Source: Dromaius novaehollandiae
Taxonomy: Eukaryota; Chordata; Aves; Casuariiformes; Dromaiidae
Length of the DNA stretch: 64,000 bases
NCBI RefSeq assembly: GCF_036370855.1
Contig: NC_088102.1
Location: forward strand, 19,325,001 to 19,389,000
Direction of reading: 5' to 3'
The notes beneath the pieces were generated by a model. The model was not told the origin of the DNA and made no database searches. It saw only the letters and a list, made by a program, of their open reading frames with translations. A program made the translations under genes and the position numbers. Positions 61,701-64,000 of this stretch are shown piece after piece; the first letter of the stretch is position 1, and the number at the start of each line of letters is the position of its first letter.

Positions 61701-64000
61701 TGTACATGGAATAGCTATTCCAATCAGTGATAACTTTTATAATGCAGATCCCAGCAAACCAAGAATGAGAAACTATTTTAAGATTTCAAAAGTAAGTCTT
61801 CTGTAATCACTTCACTGCTGCTGAACATATCTTAAAGCTATGAATTCTTTTACCATCATGTATTTCACACACAGTAGTGTTTGTTTTTCTGTTAAATAAT
61901 CAGTGTTTCGAAAAGCAGACTGTACAGACAGGACATTTCAGTGGTGTGCTTGCTGTAGCCTGTTTCCTTTCAATGTAGACCTTCCGGTTACATACTACTG
62001 GAGGATACATATCTTTATAGCAGGCTCTGAAGGATGGGATGGTGTAAGCTTATGCATATTATATTAACAGAGAGGATGGATAATGGGAAAGAATAGGAAC
62101 TGAAATATAAAATCAGGTAACTTCAATGTAAACTTTTAAATCCTAGTCATTAATGAGGAAAGGACCTGTGCCAGAATTTCCATTCTAAATCTATTCTCAT
62201 CACCACTGCCAGAATTACTGATAAGATGTCATGAGTTAAAATAGAAAGGCAAGAGAGGATATCTTTCAACCTAGCACTTCCCCTCTGAAAACTCTGTTGT
62301 TAAAATAGGTGGCACCATGTGCTAGTCATGATCATTCTGAGATTATAAAACATACAGGGAAAAATAGCTTTTTCATCAAGATTTTCAAGTCACAACTTTT
62401 AAATAGATCATCGTTTTCTGTGTTGATAAACACAAGAAGTTAACACAGAGATGACACTATACCAAAAAGTGGTAGAAGTTTTGTGGTACCCCTATGGAGG
62501 TACTAGTTTTTTTTGTAATCATATCTACCTCTCCATGTTCCTGGCTTTTGCCTATATTATAAAAGGTTTTTAAACTTTAAAGATATCCTCTTTGCAGACA
62601 CTTCCTAGCAACTAAGCACAGGTCCACTTTCTGCTTGTCACAGAAAAGGGAAAGGACAATTAGATGGCTTGTCACCATATTTCGAGTCTAAAGAAATAGG
62701 ACCTTCAGCAAAAATAAGCTGAGGCTGACCACAGGAAATCTCAGGTAGGCAGCTGGGTAATTCAGGCAAGACTGGCTTTAGGCATAAGTACAGAAAGCAG
62801 TCTCTTAGGCCAGAGACTTGTGGGGGCAACACGGTGGTTTCCCGAAGAACCATCCATCCAGACAGCTCCCTTAAGAACAGCTGACTCTGGTCCTACTGCT
62901 TATGCCTTGGGCTCAGTATGCATTTGCCTTTATTCCTGCTTCCATGCTGCCAAAGGGAAAGGCCATGCAGGTAGAGGTCTTCTCCTCAGCAGTGAAAAGT
63001 GGGAAGCTGGCAATAGAGGTTCGTATTTCCTCTTGCCTTCCTTTTTCTCTGGATTATAATGGTACCTTAGTTTGAGCAAGAGGAGTTGCATCAGTGCAGT
63101 GTCAGTCTTCTTGATTTCCAAAGAGTCTCTTAAGAATGTCAGACACAGTTCACTTTTTTCCCCTAATAGAACAATTTTCCACTGGAAAATGTTTTCTTGT
63201 CAAAGCAAATAATATTGTCAACAATTTGACAGAAAATTACTGAAATTTTAAAAGGTCAGAGTTTTGGGGTGTTGTAATATTAATGGAAATGATATAGTAC
63301 AGATGAAATTTTTAAATATTACAAAGTTAAGGTTTGTAAGGTTGAAAAACCTTTTTGGAATATCAGGTTCTTTGAAGAATCCTGAGATGTCAGTATTTTT
63401 CTGGATTAGAAATGAAACCCAATTCCAGAATCTTGAAATTTCCTATGGGACAGAAATGCTAGATTTTGGCCTGTTCCAGTATCTGGCTTGTAGCAAATGT
63501 CATATTTACATTTCGAACTTCCCTACACCATACATGGATAGTTGCACTTTTTTACTGATATCTTCTTCTATAAAGTCTTGTTTTCAGAATTCAGGCAAGA
63601 AACTGAGCTAAAATCAGATTTCATGGCCTTTCCACAGGATTCTGGATTCTACAAGAAGTGTGCTAACAAGTCATCTAGAGCTGAATGCAACTGTACCTTG
63701 GCTGAGAAAATGTCTTCACTTGCAGCTTTCTCAGACTGTACAGAGAAGGTAAGAAATAAAATGGAAATACAGAAATTATTTTTCTTTAAGCTAAATTCTG
63801 GGACATGGCCAGATGCCCAAACAGTATTTGAGTAAAAATTGCTCAGAGAAAAATATGCTACAGTTGGACTGTAAAGGAGACATTCCAAATCACCATTACA
63901 AGGCTTGAAGGCTTAATAAATGTCTAAAAGAACCAGAACAATTTTTCCTTTGAATGTAGCCATTTAACAACAAATGACTTACATTTCAGGTTCTAAGAAT
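22678..64000 (+). CDS. CATSPERB: CATSPERB gene, cation channel sperm-associated auxiliary subunit beta; 23 coding exons, 3' end cut off
   Basis: CATSPERB is an auxiliary subunit of CatSper, the pH- and progestin-sensitive calcium channel of the sperm flagellum needed for hyperactivated motility. Its large extracellular part helps form the canopy above the pore. Joined exons: 22678-22762, 23955-24046, 25201-25353, 26800-26866, 28210-28305, 28866-29015, 33426-33518, 34685-34803, 36938-36970, 37585-37651, 39221-39267, 40009-40161, 41098-41250, 41862-42006, 43444-43595, 45496-45650, 49379-49572, 53682-54008, 57333-57472, 60201-60398, 61681-61791, 63638-63748, 63990-64000. All phases agree and no stop occurs in 2,852 nt (about 950 codons), matching the same stretch of the roughly 1,116-residue human protein. 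Shared motifs include EGTLLD, REPILQW, GFRITDVEKTVV-like, NYRPPS, DNFY.ADPSKP, CNCT and AFSDC. The product has a hydrophobic N-terminus, many N-glycosylation sequons and many cysteines. The membrane span lies beyond the window. The smaller introns not listed separately show nothing recognisable. Confidence 0.96.
23955..24046 (+). CDS. CATSPERB: CATSPERB coding exon 2
   Basis: 92 nt, entered in phase 1 and left in phase 0, encoding residues 29-59. The text NLSFSCFTNK ... IKLYLDSQNL aligns with human FACSNKG ... IKLYLFLENL. The donor is a perfect CTG|GTAAGT. The acceptor (CTCTCCCAATGAAAG) is weaker. NLS is a glycosylation sequon. Confidence 0.88.
25201..25353 (+). CDS. CATSPERB: CATSPERB coding exon 3
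   Basis: 153 nt, 51 whole codons, phase 0 at both ends (residues 60-110). It contains KISCYLYN and SAGLAPTIEIFNSTY, matching human KIQCFFQ and SGGLAPSLGIMNSTY. Part of the N-terminal extracellular domain, with NST as a conserved sequon. The acceptor is CCTTTTCAAAG and the donor CTG|GTAACA. Confidence 0.95.
25354..26799 (+). other. CATSPERB: CATSPERB intron 3
   Basis: 1,446 bases, from GTAACATTT to TTTCTAAAG. It holds the MITE-like unit at 26085-26345 and nothing else recognised. Confidence 0.9.
26085..26345. repeat. Probable non-autonomous DNA transposon remnant
   Basis: A unit beginning GAGGCCTGTCCACACCTGGAT and containing repeated TATA-CTGGTAT type words (ATTGATACTGGTATCAC, GAACTGGTATAATTG, CCAACTGATATA). 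This pattern is typical of old hAT- or mariner-like MITEs of reptile genomes. The family is not certain. It lies in intron 3. Confidence 0.4.
26800..26866 (+). CDS. CATSPERB: CATSPERB coding exon 4
   Basis: 67 nt, phase 0 in and 1 out (residues 111-133). The reading WDIDIPRVNIT matches human WLVDIPRENIT. The donor is CCG|GTAAGA. NIT is a conserved sequon. Confidence 0.93.
28210..28305 (+). CDS. CATSPERB: CATSPERB coding exon 5
   Basis: 96 nt, phase 1 at both ends (residues 133-165). It reads DVAPIEEWFVKFRMHHGLN followed by EGTLLD, almost the human text (AAVEEWLVRITLHHGLN, EGTLLD). The acceptor is TTCAAGCAG and the donor AGAG|GTGAGA. Confidence 0.96.
28866..29015 (+). CDS. CATSPERB: CATSPERB coding exon 6
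   Basis: 150 nt, phase 1 at both ends (residues 165-215). It begins EPILQW and carries IPHVMNITLSESPCANDVA, matching human YPHVVDLKVTKCPCANDVA. The conserved PCANDVA contains a cysteine probably held in a disulfide. The acceptor TTTTTTCTTCCACAG is strong. Confidence 0.96.
29016..33425 (+). other. CATSPERB: CATSPERB intron 6 (longest intron)
   Basis: 4,410 bases from GTAGGTATA to TTTTCACTTTTCAG. It contains the MIR fragment at about 30.7-30.9 kb and an open stretch at 31929-32096 that looks like an unproven cassette exon. Confidence 0.9.
30680..30930 (-). repeat. MIR-type SINE fragment in intron 6
   Basis: TTCCTCATTTTCCAGATAG, CACCTGAGACACTGAGCAGTGATATAGCTGGC matches the reverse complement of the MIR core (CAGATGAGGAAACTGAGGCACAGAGAGGTTAAG). 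The part before it (CTTAGATTGTAAAAGAGGGACC ... TTTATACAGCAC) resembles a common amniote SINE tail. The two pieces may be separate insertions. Confidence 0.6.
33426..33518 (+). CDS. CATSPERB: CATSPERB coding exon 7
   Basis: 93 nt, phase 1 at both ends (residues 215-246). It reads VYVGITDSGF and KWFNMTNN, matching human VYIGITFGGF and TWFNMTQT. It joins exon 6 directly across intron 6 (R-G-VYVGIT), as in the human protein. NMT is a conserved sequon. Confidence 0.95.
33608..33645. repeat. TA/TG dinucleotide repeat
   Basis: Alternating TA with an inner TG block, 90 bases after exon 7 in intron 7. Confidence 0.9.
34685..34803 (+). CDS. CATSPERB: CATSPERB coding exon 8
   Basis: 119 nt, phase 1 in and 0 out (residues 246-285). 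LNIILTNHRLVVLTTMGLFI and then SEDL match human LVDMVLTNHFLVILTSLGLFV and SEDL. This pattern is typical of a beta-propeller blade. The acceptor is CTCCCTCCTAAG and the donor AAA|GTATGT. Confidence 0.95.
34804..36937 (+). other. CATSPERB: CATSPERB intron 8
   Basis: 2,134 bases between GTATGTGAG and TTCCTTAG. It has a short TTTTA repeat at about 36250-36270 and A-rich patches near 36790-36830. No gene or clear mobile element was seen. Confidence 0.9.
36938..36970 (+). CDS. CATSPERB: CATSPERB coding exon 9 (33-nt short exon)
   Basis: Only 11 codons, phase 0 at both ends, reading FTNVTFCGFEM (residues 286-296) against human FSRADFCGFER. The acceptor TTTTTTCCTTAG and donor ATG|GTAAGA are both strong, which a 33-nt exon probably needs. 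Skipping it would keep the frame. Confidence 0.92.
37585..37651 (+). CDS. CATSPERB: CATSPERB coding exon 10
   Basis: 67 nt, phase 0 in and 1 out (residues 297-319). IWYNTQCLANRE matches human LWYNERCFANRE, including the conserved cysteine. The acceptor is TTATTTCTCATAG and the donor GAAG|GTAAAA. Confidence 0.95.
37652..39220 (+). other. CATSPERB: CATSPERB intron 10
   Basis: 1,569 bases between GTAAAATAT and TTTATTCTAG. The second half carries the CR1 3' fragment. The 76- and 86-codon open frames at 37836 and 38369 have no recognisable product. Confidence 0.9.
38633..38946 (+). repeat. CR1 LINE 3' end fragment in intron 10
   Basis: AATTAATAGGCAGGAGATTTAAAACAAA, then TTAGACTAGATGGACCATTT and ATGGCTATTATCTTATGT, are the typical 3' UTR words of amniote CR1 elements (ATTAATAGGCAG..., TTAGACTAGATGGACC, TGGCCATTCTTATGT). 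It is degenerate, so an old insertion. Confidence 0.75.
39221..39267 (+). CDS. CATSPERB: CATSPERB coding exon 11 (47-nt short exon)
   Basis: 47 nt, phase 1 in and 0 out (residues 319-334), reading DVISVTFNKEKSWSL against human DYVTVTFERNRTLSE. The acceptor is CGTTTATTCTAG and the donor CTG|GTAAGA. Confidence 0.92.
40009..40161 (+). CDS. CATSPERB: CATSPERB coding exon 12
   Basis: 51 whole codons, phase 0 at both ends (residues 335-385). It begins STCFYSYDPFHNWSSCL (human SSCFYSQEPFLEWVPCL) and ends AFLIDYQQNTGVGIYKIQ. The paired cysteines are conserved, and NWS is a sequon that the human protein lacks. Confidence 0.95.
40330..40460 (+). repeat. MIR SINE fragment in intron 12
   Basis: GGCAAATTGCTTTGTTTCTGTGTGCATCAGTTTTCCTACTTGTAAATTGGGGCAAT follows the MIR consensus GGGCAAGTTACTTAACCTCTCTGTGCCTCAGTTTCCTCATCTGTAAAATGGGGATAAT in the forward direction. 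It is a decayed old copy. Confidence 0.8.
41098..41250 (+). CDS. CATSPERB: CATSPERB coding exon 13
   Basis: 51 whole codons, phase 0 at both ends (residues 386-436). KFPMFEFPNTSF and GMFFHPETHFLYVYGNE match human KFPIFRFPSSF and GMVFHPRSHFLYAYGNQ. Part of the predicted beta-propeller. The acceptor is TTATTTCTCTCCAG and the donor GAG|GTATGT. Confidence 0.96.
41862..42006 (+). CDS. CATSPERB: CATSPERB coding exon 14, with an Asp-box-like motif
   Basis: 145 nt, phase 0 in and 1 out (residues 437-485). VWLSSDGGNSFHLL (human IWLSVDGGNTFQLI) contains an S-x-D-G-G-x-S-F sequence like the Asp-box hairpins of beta-propellers. The exon ends in SDKGSIFFSKAG, the next blade-like strand. The donor is GCGG|GTGAGG. 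Confidence 0.95.
42007..43443 (+). other. CATSPERB: CATSPERB intron 14
   Basis: 1,437 bases between GTGAGGAAT and CCTCTGTAG. It carries the 52-bp tandem duplication close to its 5' end and nothing else recognised. Confidence 0.9.
42122..42225. repeat. Perfect 52-bp tandem duplication
   Basis: Two adjacent identical copies, 42122-42173 and 42174-42225, begin TTTGAAGGGTTACCGAAAG. They lie 116 bases after exon 14, in intron 14. No mismatch is visible, so the duplication is recent or an assembly artefact. Confidence 0.95.
43444..43595 (+). CDS. CATSPERB: CATSPERB coding exon 15
   Basis: 152 nt, phase 1 in and 0 out (residues 485-535). RSVFSLYCDHLGAL aligns with human ERIFTLYYDHLGFL. The rest is poorly conserved. 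The acceptor TATTTCTCCTCTGTAG is strong and the donor is GAG|GTCAGC. Confidence 0.92.
43596..45495 (+). other. CATSPERB: CATSPERB intron 15
   Basis: 1,900 bases between GTCAGCTGT and GATATTTTAG. 43.8-44.6 kb is richer in GC and looks repeat-like, but I could not name a family. Confidence 0.85.
45496..45650 (+). CDS. CATSPERB: CATSPERB coding exon 16, with a dibasic RRKR-S sequence
   Basis: 155 nt, phase 0 in and 2 out (residues 536-586). LSPQYITEQQMIFFEHN aligns with human LAPQHTSLDEIIFFAYV. Residues 565-569 read RRKRS (bases 45583-45597), a furin-like sequence in a poorly conserved loop before IHYLHKG. The human protein has no such run there. The acceptor is CTGATATTTTAG and the donor TTG|GTAAGA. 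Confidence 0.93.
47712..47751. repeat. Perfect 20-bp tandem duplication
   Basis: Two adjacent copies of CTTTTTGAGTATTGATACAA in intron 16. Confidence 0.95.
48485..48509. repeat. Poly-T tract of 25
   Basis: An uninterrupted T run in intron 16. It could be the poly-A end of a minus-strand retrocopy, but the sequence to its right matches nothing I recognise. There is a 13-bp repeat (CATCTCTATTGTC, twice) nearby at about 48568-48600. Confidence 0.9.
49379..49572 (+). CDS. CATSPERB: CATSPERB coding exon 17
   Basis: 194 nt, phase 2 in and 1 out (residues 587-652). The split codon gives W587, then PVGAALIVGDF. Further on, YLSSVIVNVLEKF aligns with human FLSSVIAEMKEPF and SSPCIKYTL with SSCLSSSLL. 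NIT is a sequon. The acceptor TGTCATTATAG is moderate and the donor CCTG|GTAAGT strong. Confidence 0.93.
49573..53681 (+). other. CATSPERB: CATSPERB intron 17
   Basis: 4,109 bases between GTAAGTTGC and TTTTGTTAG. It contains the trinucleotide microsatellite and an open stretch of about 105 codons at 49722-50039 with exon-like borders. That frame does not fit the phase of exon 17. Confidence 0.85.
50392..50438. repeat. Compound (TTC)n(TTA)n microsatellite
   Basis: About seven CTT/TTC units pass directly into about eight ATT/TTA units, in intron 17. Confidence 0.95.
53682..54008 (+). CDS. CATSPERB: CATSPERB coding exon 18 (largest exon)
   Basis: 327 nt, phase 1 at both ends (residues 652-761). 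DVEKTVVIPGSSSFLIMAVL matches human DIEKTVVLPGYSSFLITSIL. Next come a proline-rich MPNKVPFNISF (human MPESAPNNMTF), NFGTINGKKW (human NFGQRNGRTW) and IKYLDL (human VKYIDL). It ends in VTPQYT. NQT and NIS are sequons. Confidence 0.97.
56145..56275 (-). repeat. tRNA-derived SINE-like fragment
   Basis: On the minus strand CAGTATAGTCTGCTGGTTAGAGCACT resembles a tRNA A box as found in the heads of MIR-like SINEs. It is followed at tRNA-like range by GCTCAAATCC, similar to the B box GGTTCAAATCC. The spacing is longer than in a tRNA gene, no cloverleaf forms, and it is not annotated as a tRNA. Confidence 0.45.
56468..56662 (+). repeat. CR1 LINE 3' end of archosaur type in intron 18
   Basis: GGACACAGGGACAAGAGGCAATGGGCACAAACTGAAAT, TTTACTGTGAGGGAGGTCAT, GGTTGTGGAGTCTCCATCCTTGGAGATGCTCAAAACCAGACTAGACAAGATCCTGAGCAACCTG closely follow the CR1 3' end known from birds and crocodilians. 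A segment around the GTTGCCCAGAGAG word is deleted. It is the best-preserved repeat in the window and the main clue to lineage. Confidence 0.85.
56759..56800. repeat. Perfect 21-bp tandem duplication
   Basis: Two adjacent 21-base copies (56759-56779 and 56780-56800) containing GTAGCAGCATGGAAAGTAT, in intron 18. Confidence 0.95.
57333..57472 (+). CDS. CATSPERB: CATSPERB coding exon 19
   Basis: 140 nt, phase 1 in and 0 out (residues 761-807). LVIGNPSLLEVT matches human VFVGNPNLLEVT, followed by DSYILEFSVSNKF (human DSYVITISAASKV). The acceptor is GATTTCACAG and the donor CAA|GTAAGG. Confidence 0.96.
57473..60200 (+). other. CATSPERB: CATSPERB intron 19
   Basis: 2,728 bases between GTAAGGGAA and ATCTACAG. 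Its middle is the old CR1 copy. The 63-codon frame at 59110 lies in the CR1 3' part and is not a gene. Confidence 0.9.
58240..59370 (+). repeat. Old CR1 LINE fragment (3' part) in intron 19
   Basis: Recognisable words in order: AAAAAGCTTTGAGCAAGGT, GCTATTCACAAATGACATTG, AAAATTCATGGTTAACAAATGC, TTAGCTGTTACTACTCA, CACTTCTGGTCATTCATCTC, GATGTCTATAAAATCAGTGG, GAACTCATTGCTGCAGGATG, GGATTAGACAAATATATGGGGGATATGTCCATTG. They match the end of CR1 ORF2 and its 3' UTR, forward, with heavy decay. The left edge is uncertain and may reach 57.9 kb. Confidence 0.75.
60201..60398 (+). CDS. CATSPERB: CATSPERB coding exon 20
   Basis: 66 whole codons, phase 0 at both ends (residues 808-873). It starts GKSSIAVII (human GSTSLAFIM), carries TLKTGCLYGKSIHYI (human TLKSSCSYLRSMHHI) and ends GFLILKELP (human GFNLIKTLP). 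The acceptor AAATATCTACAG has a short pyrimidine tract. The donor CCG|GTAAGA is strong. Confidence 0.95.
61681..61791 (+). CDS. CATSPERB: CATSPERB coding exon 21, NYRPPS signature
   Basis: 37 whole codons, phase 0 at both ends (residues 874-910). NYRPPS, GIAIPISDNFYNADPSKP and FKISK match human NYRPPS, GIAIPLTDNFYHADPSKP and FHMSK. This is the most conserved block of the membrane-proximal ectodomain. The acceptor is CCTTTATATGCAG and the donor AAA|GTAAGT. Confidence 0.98.
61792..63637 (+). other. CATSPERB: CATSPERB intron 21
   Basis: 1,846 bases between GTAAGTCTT and TTTCCACAG. No repeat family was recognised. The long frames at 62820-63059 (+) and 63264-63611 (+) do not resemble proteins, and the second runs up to the exon 22 acceptor region by chance. 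Confidence 0.85.
63638..63748 (+). CDS. CATSPERB: CATSPERB coding exon 22
   Basis: 37 whole codons, phase 0 at both ends (residues 911-947). It reads GFYKKCANKSSRAECNCT and AFSDCTEK against human GKFKQCANVSTREECNCT and AFSDCREK. All four cysteines are kept, and NKS and NCT are sequons. The acceptor is CCTTTCCACAG and the donor AAG|GTAAGA. Confidence 0.97.
63990..64000 (+). CDS. CATSPERB: CATSPERB coding exon 23, first 11 nt only
   Basis: After the acceptor TTACATTTCAG the sequence reads V-L-R and then two bases. It continues exon 22 as EKVLR (human EKVPR). The rest of the exon is outside the window. Confidence 0.85.

Noticed and set aside
63264..63611. 115-codon plus-strand frame before exon 22
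   Set aside because: It is intronic, ends at a stop before the exon 22 acceptor and has no counterpart in CATSPERB.
22678..64000. Assignment to CATSPERE, CATSPERG or CATSPERD instead of CATSPERB
   Set aside because: These auxiliary subunits share a related membrane-proximal domain, but the N-terminal and propeller text (EGTLLD, REPILQW, LTNH, WLSxDGGN, FCGFE, FHPxxHFLY) follows CATSPERB along the whole length.

Overview
This is a vertebrate nuclear window: AT-rich, with long non-coding stretches, one CpG island, GT-AG introns, and fossils of CR1 LINEs and MIR-type SINEs. The CR1 copy near 56.5 kb closely resembles the 3' end typical of bird and crocodilian CR1. Older CR1 and MIR remnants are shared by amniotes. 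The likely source is therefore a sauropsid, probably an archosaur (crocodilian or bird), with a turtle possible. There are no bacterial genes, operons, CRISPR arrays, rRNA or tRNA genes.

One protein-coding gene can be read with confidence: CATSPERB, the auxiliary beta subunit of the sperm CatSper calcium channel. It lies on the + strand from 22,678 to beyond the right edge. I assembled 23 coding exons (the last cut by the window end) from splice sites, intron phases and similarity to mammalian CATSPERB as I remember it. They join without a stop or frameshift into about 950 codons, covering the signal sequence and nearly all of the ectodomain. The C-terminal roughly 165 residues, including the membrane span and cytoplasmic tail, lie outside the window.

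Layout: 1-17.0 kb is apparently intergenic, with many short chance reading frames and one unexplained frame-rich stretch at 5.3-8.6 kb. A CpG island at about 17.03-17.62 kb is the only promoter-like sequence. 17.6-22.7 kb is the upstream flank or a 5' UTR intron, with a MIR fragment at 22.2 kb. 22.7-64 kb is CATSPERB, with introns holding MIR and CR1 fragments, microsatellites and short perfect tandem duplications.

Points of interest are an intact CATSPERB in a genome with archosaur-type repeats (CatSper has been reported lost in birds), a GC-AG first coding intron forced by the reading frame, a furin-like RRKR-S sequence in the ectodomain, and an in-frame candidate cassette exon in intron 6.
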